19,788 nt of DNA from CAMQVM01 sp044433405 (lineage in GTDB: Bacteria > Bacteroidota > Bacteroidia > Bacteroidales > Rikenellaceae). Position 1 is the stretch's first letter. Each line of letters begins with the position of its first letter. The stretch is from positions 1 through 19,788 of the forward strand of contig JAWXTQ010000023.1 in NCBI GenBank assembly GCA_044433405.1, written 5' to 3'. Positions 1 through 6,789 of this stretch are shown one piece after another. The notes beneath the pieces were generated by a model. That model was given only the letters and a program-made list of their open reading frames with translations. It did no database searches and had not been told where the DNA came from. Position numbers and translations under genes: made by a program.

Positions 1-145
1 TTAAGCGAAACCTTTTTACATAGGCTGCAATGGTTGGTGTTGATTGTTTGATTCCAAATTTCTCCACTAACTCTAGTAGAGATGTTCCAATTTCAACTAC
101 TAGCTCTGCGCCATTGTTGTCGCAGATAATTTTTACTTTCTTCAT
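1..145 (-). CDS. Nucleoside kinase (uridine kinase-like), N-terminal fragment
   Basis: Only the first 48 codons are in the window; the gene continues past the left edge. The translation begins MKKVKIICDNNGAELVVEIG, followed by TSLLELVEKF and a PTIAAYV segment. This resembles the small TGS/ubiquitin-like domain at the start of the Bacteroidota nucleoside kinase family, in which a TGS-like domain precedes a uridine-kinase-type P-loop domain that phosphorylates nucleosides in the cytoplasm. The kinase domain itself is not visible, so the assignment rests on the N-terminal region alone. The start is the ATG at 143-145, 21 bases downstream of the flippase-like gene stop on the same strand, so the two are probably co-transcribed. 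Another protein with an N-terminal TGS domain cannot be excluded. Confidence 0.6.
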   Translation of the reverse strand, partial: MKKVKIICDNNGAELVVEIGTSLLELVEKFGIKQSTPTIAAYVKRFRL

Positions 146-166
146 GGTTTATTAGGTTTTATTGTT

Positions 167-1249
167 TTATTTCTTGCCAAATTTGCTCTTTATCCAGCGT
201 GGAAACATTATTGCTCCCGCGATAAGATAAGGATAGTAGGTGACTAGTCTCCAAAGTAGCGCCATAATTACCGCAAGTGAGGCGATAGGAATGAATTGAC
301 CCAGGTACTCTTTGAATAAGAATTCGGCAAAGCCGCTTCCTCCAGGGGTTGGCATTATCAACATCATAATCCACATTATGAGTTGGCGTGCGAAGAGTAA
401 TATCTGGTCGCCACCTGCAAAAAAAGCTAGCAGGATGCAATTTACAACAAGATAGCGCGAACTCCAAGATAGGAATGTTGATGAGATAGCTTTAGCCCAG
501 AATTTAAGGCCTTTGTTTTTAATTCCCCTAGAGGCAGTCTCAATATCGTCACCCACCTTGATAGCTTTACGGTGGTATTTGCGTAAGAATTTAAGTTTAA
601 AGATGTTGAATAGTAGAATTTTAAATCCTTTGGAGTTGATAAATAGTCCGTACGAAATTAAGATACAGTATGATAGTTTGAGTATATAACCAGTTAATGC
701 AATCGCCAATATGCCACTCTCTACACTTAATCCCACCTCATGAACCTCTCCGAAGAGCCTATCTCCTCCGACAATCATAACTAGCAGAGGAAACATTACA
801 ACAAAGTAGAGCTCATCTAAAAATGAGGTAAGTAGCACAATTGCTGAGCTTTTGCCAACACTAAGTCCCTCTTTATGTACATAAATTATTGCAAAACTTG
901 TTCCCCCAATAGCAGAGGGTGTTATTGCAGATGTAAACTCCCACAACATAATTATGCGAAACGCCTCTAGCCACGATAGCTCTCCGCCTGATAGCACTTT
1001 GATTCGTATTATATAGCCAATATCGCGACCAAACATGCATAAAATAGCCATCAAAAGCCAAAAGAGACTCTTGACGTCAAAATGGAGTTGAGAAAATGCT
1101 TCAATGTCAAATTCGTCCCAAATCATATAGCCAACTACTGCAAGTCCTATCGCTATAGGATAAAAAATCCTACTGGTTTTTATTTTAGATAGATGTGCTT
1201 TGTTTTGACTGTCAGTATTTTGTGCTATCCTATTGTTGTTAGTTTCCAT
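167..1249 (-). CDS. YbhN/UPF0104 family flippase-like integral membrane protein
   Basis: A 360-residue polytopic inner-membrane protein with about eight hydrophobic segments. It resembles the transmembrane domain of lysylphosphatidylglycerol synthase (LPG_synthase_TM, YbhN/AglD family). Typical motifs are TPSAIGGTSFAIIYVHKEG in the first half and MPTPGGSGFAEFLF near the C-terminus; these proline/glycine-rich loops are the hallmarks of the family. The C-terminal soluble aminoacyl-transferase domain of full MprF proteins is absent, so lipid aminoacylation is unlikely. Family members are thought to move lipids or lipid-linked intermediates across the membrane, but the substrate here cannot be read from sequence. 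The N-terminus is hydrophilic (about 25 residues). It is transcribed away from queG and is followed by the nucleoside kinase on the same strand. The family call is solid; the function is inferred. Confidence 0.85.
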   Translation of the reverse strand: METNNNRIAQNTDSQNKAHLSKIKTSRIFYPIAIGLAVVGYMIWDEFDIEAFSQLHFDVKSLFWLLMAILCMFGRDIGYIIRIKVLSGGELSWLEAFRIIMLWEFTSAITPSAIGGTSFAIIYVHKEGLSVGKSSAIVLLTSFLDELYFVVMFPLLVMIVGGDRLFGEVHEVGLSVESGILAIALTGYILKLSYCILISYGLFINSKGFKILLFNIFKLKFLRKYHRKAIKVGDDIETASRGIKNKGLKFWAKAISSTFLSWSSRYLVVNCILLAFFAGGDQILLFARQLIMWIMMLIMPTPGGSGFAEFLFKEYLGQFIPIASLAVIMALLWRLVTYYPYLIAGAIMFPRWIKSKFGKK

Positions 1250-1290
1250 AGTAGGCTCTTTATAATTAATGGTTTTAGCAAATTTTTAAC

Positions 1291-1298
1291 TATTTTTG
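1291..1298 (+). promoter_or_regulatory. Candidate -7 element for the queG-susC-susD operon
   Basis: TATTTTTG on the plus strand matches TAnnTTTG. No good TTTG lies at the expected -33 distance, only a T-rich stretch at 1273-1276 that is too close. The predicted start near 1305 would leave a leader of about 65 bases before queG. It sits back-to-back with the minus-strand promoter, so the two polymerase footprints would overlap. Weaker than the minus-strand call. Confidence 0.35.
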
Positions 1299-1304
1299 TA
1301 CCAA

Positions 1305-1335
1305 CAAATATACGTAAACTCTTTTTAATTACAAC
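1305..1335 (-). promoter_or_regulatory. Bacteroidota-type promoter for the flippase-like gene
   Basis: Read on the minus strand, TATATTTG (1312 to 1305) matches the Bacteroidota -7 consensus TAnnTTTG exactly. GTTG (1335 to 1332) lies 19 bases upstream, close to the -33 element TTTG and at the usual spacing. Transcription would start near 1298, giving a leader of about 50 bases before the ATG at 1249. Prediction from consensus only. Confidence 0.6.
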
Positions 1336-1371
1336 GGTATTAAATGTAAAAACATTATTTTTTTAACGTTA

Positions 1372-2313
1372 ATGGACTCAATTTTTTCAAATACCTACAC
1401 CATAAATCGTGCAAAACAGCTAGGTTTTGATTTGTGTGGAATGGTGAGATGCCGCCCTAGTGGCGATGCTGAGAGGGTTGAGAGATGGTTGTCGGAGGGT
1501 AATAATGGTTCAATGGAGTGGTTTGATAGAAACAAAAAGCAGAGATATAACCCCCATGAGCTTACAGAGCCAAATGTTGAAAAATCATTGATTGTATGTG
1601 GAGTCTCTTATCAGCTTCATGAGCATAAATATAGCAACTTGGCCTCTTCGTATGCTCATTTTAGTGATTATCACATCACTATCAAGAAAATGCTTAATGC
1701 GCTTCTTGGAGATTTGGAGAGCAAGGTTGGTCGATCACTTAATGGGCGCGTATATGTTGATTCTGCTCCGCTGTTAGAACGTTATTGGGCAAAGGAGGCA
1801 GGATTTGGATGGATAGGGAAAAACAGTATGCTCGTAAATAGAGAGTTGGGGAGCATGTTTTTTATAGGCTCGTTGCTTGTAGAGGGAGAGTTTGATTTTT
1901 ATAATAAACCGCTTGAAGAAGATGGGTGTGGAGATTGCCGTAGGTGTGTTGATGTGTGTAAAAATAGGGCGATAAATACCAATCGCACTATCAATTGCAA
2001 TAGGTGTCTCTCGTATATCACTATCGAACACAAGATGCCCTTTAGTGAGGAGCATAAAGAGATAATCAAGAGAGGAAGTGACAAGGTGTTTGGTTGTGAT
2101 GACTGTTTGAAAGTATGCCCTTGGAATATCGCTTCTTCCAAAAAGATAGAGCCTTCGATAGGGCTTAAAAGAGAAGAAAAGCTTAGCTTTATGGCTATGC
2201 CAAATCAGATAGATGAGTTAAAAACATATAGACTGCCTAAACTTTCACCTCTAAAGAGGGCAGGTCGAAAAAAAATTGATGCTATAATCAAAATTTTAGA
2301 GGAGAGAGAATAG
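1372..2313 (+). CDS. queG: Epoxyqueuosine reductase QueG
   Basis: Cytoplasmic iron-sulfur, cobalamin-dependent enzyme that reduces epoxyqueuosine to queuosine at the wobble base of tRNAs with GUN anticodons, the last step of queuosine synthesis. At 313 residues it is slightly shorter than many homologues but complete. Visible signatures are YVDSAPLLERYWA with the conserved acid at D130, GWIGKNSML just after it, and two [4Fe-4S] ligand sets: C186, C189, C192 and C196 (CGDCRRCVDVC), then C212, C242, C245 and C249 (CDDCLKVCPWN). C209 is an additional cysteine. The RCLSYITIEH segment around C212 is typical of QueG. The start is the first ATG after the AT-rich intergenic region. It is separated from the SusC-like gene by a single base, so translation is probably coupled. 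No other queuosine genes are nearby. Confidence 0.95.
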   Translation: MDSIFSNTYTINRAKQLGFDLCGMVRCRPSGDAERVERWLSEGNNGSMEWFDRNKKQRYNPHELTEPNVEKSLIVCGVSYQLHEHKYSNLASSYAHFSDYHITIKKMLNALLGDLESKVGRSLNGRVYVDSAPLLERYWAKEAGFGWIGKNSMLVNRELGSMFFIGSLLVEGEFDFYNKPLEEDGCGDCRRCVDVCKNRAINTNRTINCNRCLSYITIEHKMPFSEEHKEIIKRGSDKVFGCDDCLKVCPWNIASSKKIEPSIGLKREEKLSFMAMPNQIDELKTYRLPKLSPLKRAGRKKIDAIIKILEERE

Positions 2314-2314
2314 T

Positions 2315-5020
2315 ATGATAAAAACAGTGAAGATTTTAAGAGTGATGATTTTGCTCTTTCTTGTGGTTTTCTATTTAGGTGCTCAGAGGGGCTATTGTGG
2401 CGAGAGCTCCGATACAACAATGACTGAAATAGGATATGGAGCTATAAGCTCTAATCGGGTGTCTGGTTCTGTAACAACCTTAACTAGTGATGATTTTATC
2501 CCAAACAGTAGTTTGTCTATATTGTCGTTATTGGAGGGGAGAGTCGCAGGGTTGAATATCACCTCCTCGCTTGGTAGCGATCCAAATAGCCAGGTGTCTG
2601 CTCAGCTGCGCGGTGTTAACTCACTCAACGCCTCTAGCTCTCCGCTAATAGTTGTTGATGGAGTTGCAGGGGTAGATATTAGCTATATTCAGAGAGAAGA
2701 TATACTCTCTATAACTGTGTTGAAAGATGCTGCCTCGGCGGCAATATACGGTATGCGAGGTTCGGGTGGAGTGATTCTTATAACTACAAACAAGGCACGA
2801 AGTGGAGCCTTAATTACAAAATACTCAACTCAGCTATCAACCGAGATTGTTCATAAAAGAGATGGAGTATTGACCGCTAGTGAGTATGTTGAATTAGGTC
2901 AAGGAACCGATTACGGCTACTCAACCAATTGGTTTGACGAGATAACACAAAATCCATTTAATCAGACTCACAACATCTCAATGTCGGGAGGAGACGAGAG
3001 GGTCTCTATCTACACATCTCTAACCTATAAAGATTATGAAGGTGTTGCAATAGGCTCAACCAGGGAAGAGATGAGTGCAAGAGCAAACATAAACTACCGC
3101 TTTATCCCAAACATCTTGACACTCGACGGCACAATCGCATTGGCACGCTCTAAGAGTTCGGAGTGTGATATGGATATATTTAATCAAGCTTTGATGTTAA
3201 ATCCTACTATTTCGCCTTATGATGAGAGTGATGTAACAGGTTATAATCTAATTCTTAACGATTACGATTTCTACAATCCAGTTGCTGAGGAGATGCTTCA
3301 AACAGACGAGACCGAAAATAGATACACCTTTGTCTCTTTAGCTGCAAATCTGAATATTATTGATGATAAGTTGACCGCAAATGCAAGAGCTACCATAGAG
3401 AATGACGCCTATAGCTATAAATATTGGATGTCAACTGACCATCGAATCTCACGTGAGAGTGGAGTTCTGGGCAAGGCAACACTTGCAGATATGGAGTATA
3501 GTCAGCTTTCGTGGGATATTGACGTAAACTATAAAAACTCGTGGGGAAAACACTCTCTTGACCTGATTGGTGGCTACTCTTTTTATGAAACCAATGGCGA
3601 GGGATTTAGTGCCACAAACCAAGATTTTACAGTTTCAGGCTTAACATGGAATGATCTCAACTCTGGCTCTTACCTAGAGGCAGGTAGAGCTGATGTCGAC
3701 TCATGGAAAGATCCGCGCTATCGCCTGGTTGCATTCTTTGGGCGTGCAAACTACAGCTATGATGATAAATATAGCGCAACTTTTAGCTTGCGTAAAGAGG
3801 GCTCTTCGATGTTTTCAACTGGCAATAATTGGGGTTTGTTTCCTTCGCTATCGGCGATGTGGAGTGTGCATAATGAGTCAATAATATCATTGCCATATCA
3901 GATATCCTCTCTGAATGTGAGAGCAAGCTATGGTGTAACTGGCAATCAAAACTTCTCTACCTACTCCTCTACTCGTCTCTATAACACTAGCTCGTGGTGG
4001 TTGAAAGATGGTGTCTGGTCGGAGACTATAGGACTATCTAACAACTATAATGAAGATTTAACGTGGGAGAGCAACAAAGAGTTTAACTTTGGTGTTGATT
4101 TTACGTTATTTAATAGTAGAGTGTATGGAAAATTGGATTTTTATACACGCCACAATACCGATCTTATATACGATGTTGAGGTGACCAATCCGCTAGCTAT
4201 GAGTAGCACAATGACAATTAACTCAGGAAAGATTGTAAACAAAGGTTTTGAGATAGAGTTGGGAGGTGTGGTTGCTCAGAGTAGCGATTTTAGATACACC
4301 ACATCGTTGCTACTTTCAAAAAATAAAAGCACCGTAAAATATATCTACGACCAAACTACCTATATCGACCTCAAAGAGTTTCCCACTCCTGGAACTCCAG
4401 GTAATGGTGTGAGACTCAGCGCGGGTTCGACAATTGGTGATTTCTATCTCTGGGAGCATGCTGGCGTCTCAGAAGATGGTAGCTTTCTTGTTTATAATAG
4501 CCAAGGAGAGGCTATAGATGCAGATGATAAGCAGGTCGAGGATAAACAATATATTGGCAATGGAGTTCCAAATGTTATCATAAGTTGGAATAACAGACTG
4601 AACTACAAGAAATTTGATTTTACAGCACTTTTCACTGCGTGGTGTGGCTATGATATCTTTAATATGAGTGCTATGTATCACGGATTAGCAACGCGTCAAG
4701 AGGAGAATGTGCTAGGAGTAGCTTATACCCAAAATAGCGAAATTACTGGCGAAAAAGGGTTGTCAGATTATTGGCTTGAAGATGGTACATTTCTGCGGCT
4801 TGATGCTGTGACGATAGGTTATAATATAGATTTAGCAAAATTTAACAACTATGTAAAGAGTGCTCGAATCTACTTCACAGCAAGCGATATTTTTACTCTT
4901 ACAAAATATTCAGGTTTTGACCCAGCAATCAACATCTCAGGTCTTACCCCAGGCTTTGAAGAGAGCACTACATACCCTACTAGCTCAACGCTAATGGTTG
5001 GAATAGAACTTACATTTTAA
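2315..5020 (+). CDS. SusC/RagA-like TonB-dependent outer-membrane receptor
   Basis: A 901-residue outer-membrane transporter. Residues 1 to about 28 form a signal peptide with a hydrophobic core (VMILLFLVVFYLGA). Residues 37-162 form the plug, beginning with the SusC-type EIGYGAISSNRVSGSVTTL, then LLEGRVAGLNI, SAQLRGVNSLNASSSPLIVV and VLKDAASAAIYGMRGSGGVI, all classic SusC-family motifs. The rest is the beta-barrel, ending in STLMVGIELTF with a terminal phenylalanine as expected for outer-membrane insertion. The N-terminal carboxypeptidase-D-regulatory-like domain found in most SusC proteins is absent: the plug follows the signal peptide directly. It pairs with the SusD-like lipoprotein 11 bases downstream, which would form the lid over the barrel. 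The ligand cannot be deduced, and no glycan-degrading enzyme adjoins it. Confidence 0.95.
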   Translation: MIKTVKILRVMILLFLVVFYLGAQRGYCGESSDTTMTEIGYGAISSNRVSGSVTTLTSDDFIPNSSLSILSLLEGRVAGLNITSSLGSDPNSQVSAQLRGVNSLNASSSPLIVVDGVAGVDISYIQREDILSITVLKDAASAAIYGMRGSGGVILITTNKARSGALITKYSTQLSTEIVHKRDGVLTASEYVELGQGTDYGYSTNWFDEITQNPFNQTHNISMSGGDERVSIYTSLTYKDYEGVAIGSTREEMSARANINYRFIPNILTLDGTIALARSKSSECDMDIFNQALMLNPTISPYDESDVTGYNLILNDYDFYNPVAEEMLQTDETENRYTFVSLAANLNIIDDKLTANARATIENDAYSYKYWMSTDHRISRESGVLGKATLADMEYSQLSWDIDVNYKNSWGKHSLDLIGGYSFYETNGEGFSATNQDFTVSGLTWNDLNSGSYLEAGRADVDSWKDPRYRLVAFFGRANYSYDDKYSATFSLRKEGSSMFSTGNNWGLFPSLSAMWSVHNESIISLPYQISSLNVRASYGVTGNQNFSTYSSTRLYNTSSWWLKDGVWSETIGLSNNYNEDLTWESNKEFNFGVDFTLFNSRVYGKLDFYTRHNTDLIYDVEVTNPLAMSSTMTINSGKIVNKGFEIELGGVVAQSSDFRYTTSLLLSKNKSTVKYIYDQTTYIDLKEFPTPGTPGNGVRLSAGSTIGDFYLWEHAGVSEDGSFLVYNSQGEAIDADDKQVEDKQYIGNGVPNVIISWNNRLNYKKFDFTALFTAWCGYDIFNMSAMYHGLATRQEENVLGVAYTQNSEITGEKGLSDYWLEDGTFLRLDAVTIGYNIDLAKFNNYVKSARIYFTASDIFTLTKYSGFDPAINISGLTPGFEESTTYPTSSTLMVGIELTF

Positions 5021-5031
5021 TTTATGTCGAT

Positions 5032-6771
5032 ATGAAAGAGTCAAATATCATTAAATATTATCAACTCATGAGAACGAGAATAGATATAATAAATAAAATT
5101 ACTGTTATCGCGATTTCGATAGTGGTGGTGTGCTCTTGTACTGACCTAGAGCAGATTTGGTACGATCAACCAACCTCTTCAAATGTAATTACCACTCCAG
5201 AGGATGTATATTCTCTATTAAGTCGTCCTTATGTTACAGTGAGTGACTATGTGGTGGATGAGAGGTGGACAGTAAATGAAGAGTCGGCCGACCAATTTAT
5301 AACTACAACCAAAGGGCCACACTGGCGTAGTATTGACGAGTACGAAAATCTTAATCAACACACTTGGCTCTCGAGTGATCAGATGATTTGGCAGACTTGG
5401 AAACAGACATTCTACGGCATCGCAGTAGCATTGGAGACAAAAACCGATTTAAGCAACCTTGATTATAGCAGTGTAGGGTTAAGTGAAGCGGTGAAGTATA
5501 ACCATATTGCTCAACTAAATGTGATGATTGCCTACTACTACATGCGAGGCTTAGATTTCTTTGGCTCTATCCCAATCTACACTTCAACTAGCGATGTTGA
5601 TATCGAAAGAAGTAGCAAAGAGGAGGTGTTTAATTATATTGAGGAGCTAATAACTGGCTCAATTGATAGTCTAGATAGTCGAGTGATGGGTGCTGAGAAT
5701 GAAGGTTTAATTACAAAAGGTAGTGCAGCAGCAATATTGGCGCAACTCTATTTCAATGCCAATACCTATATTGGAGAGAGTAGAGATAGTGAGTGCCGCA
5801 AGGTGGTTGAGGATATTATTAGTGGTAGCTATGGTGATTACGCCTTGGCCACTGATTGGAAAGGACCTTTTGATTTTGACAACAAAACCTCAGACGAGTT
5901 ACTATGGGCAATGCCCTCAAAATATAACTATCTTCAATACGACTGGTTTTACTACATATTTTATCACTTTTCGGCACCAGAATTCTTCGACTTTGATTTA
6001 GGCGCTGCATGGAATGGTTGTCATATGCAGCCATCTTTAGACCCTGCTGGTAATCTCTACACCTTCAATATCGGAATGCCATTTTCGCGTTTTCACAGTG
6101 ATGATTTGCGCAAAAAGCAATATAGCTATAGCGATGGAAAAGATTATGATGGGATGATGTTGTTTGGAGCTCAATTTACGCCTGATGGTTCGCCTTGCCT
6201 CTGTATTCAAGAGTATGCTGGTAGTCAGTTGGTGTTTGTCGATCAAGTGGCGCGTTTTTCGGAGATGAGCGATCCTTATAGTGACAATTATGGTAAGACA
6301 TACGCAAATCTAGAATCTAATATTCACTTAGGTGAGGAGAATAGTGGCATTAGAATGGTGAAAATACCTATTCCCGATAGGCTAAATAGTGCATATCGTT
6401 GGGCTTCTCATAATCCAATAATTAGACTTACTGAGATCTACTTTATGTGGGCTGAACTAGAGTTTAACGAGGGAAATGTGTCGAGTGCTGCCGATATAAT
6501 CAACAATATTCGTAAACGTAATTTTACTAATGGTGTTGATCCTGATAAACTCGACGGCTCAAATCTTGATAAATACCGTTTAGCGCAAGAGTGGGGTAAT
6601 GAGTTTTTGGGAGAGGGCAGGCGACGAACCGACCTAATTCGTTGGAATATGTTTCACACCGAAGATTGGTGGTCGCACACGGCTCATAACAATAGCTCAA
6701 AAAATGTATTCCCAATTCCAGATAGTGCAATTTTCGTAAATAATAAGCTGACGCAAAACTCTGGATACTAA
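5032..6771 (+). CDS. SusD/RagB-like surface lipoprotein
   Basis: The 579-residue partner of the preceding SusC-like receptor, binding ligand at the cell surface and capping the transporter. It is exported as a lipoprotein: VVVCSC places the lipidated cysteine at residue 36. An in-frame ATG at 5068 (residue 13) would give MRTRIDIINK and a signal peptide of ordinary length, so it may be the true start. The middle holds TPR-like SusD helices, including HIAQLNVMIAYYYMRGLDFF and GSAAAILAQLYFNA. The C-terminal RagB/SusD block is clear: EWGNEFLGEGRRRTDLIRW from about residue 519, then VFPIPDSAIFVNNKLTQNSGY-like ending, the family's usual finish (FPIP...N..L.QN.GY). Aromatic-rich stretches such as YDWFYYIFYHF could contribute to binding. 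The radical SAM gene follows 18 bases downstream. Confidence 0.93.
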   Translation: MKESNIIKYYQLMRTRIDIINKITVIAISIVVVCSCTDLEQIWYDQPTSSNVITTPEDVYSLLSRPYVTVSDYVVDERWTVNEESADQFITTTKGPHWRSIDEYENLNQHTWLSSDQMIWQTWKQTFYGIAVALETKTDLSNLDYSSVGLSEAVKYNHIAQLNVMIAYYYMRGLDFFGSIPIYTSTSDVDIERSSKEEVFNYIEELITGSIDSLDSRVMGAENEGLITKGSAAAILAQLYFNANTYIGESRDSECRKVVEDIISGSYGDYALATDWKGPFDFDNKTSDELLWAMPSKYNYLQYDWFYYIFYHFSAPEFFDFDLGAAWNGCHMQPSLDPAGNLYTFNIGMPFSRFHSDDLRKKQYSYSDGKDYDGMMLFGAQFTPDGSPCLCIQEYAGSQLVFVDQVARFSEMSDPYSDNYGKTYANLESNIHLGEENSGIRMVKIPIPDRLNSAYRWASHNPIIRLTEIYFMWAELEFNEGNVSSAADIINNIRKRNFTNGVDPDKLDGSNLDKYRLAQEWGNEFLGEGRRRTDLIRWNMFHTEDWWSHTAHNNSSKNVFPIPDSAIFVNNKLTQNSGY

Positions 6772-6789
6772 AAAATAATAACCAAAATA

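Noticed and set aside
1250..1371. Cobalamin riboswitch upstream of queG
   Set aside because: The 122-base gap is very AT-rich, contains two promoters, and shows no B12-box-like or multi-stem structure; it is also short for a cobalamin riboswitch.
2315..6771. Polysaccharide utilisation locus
   Set aside because: A SusCD pair alone is present; no glycoside hydrolase, lyase, sulfatase or regulator adjoins it, and the GH20 gene is more than 10 kb away beyond a terminator and unrelated genes.
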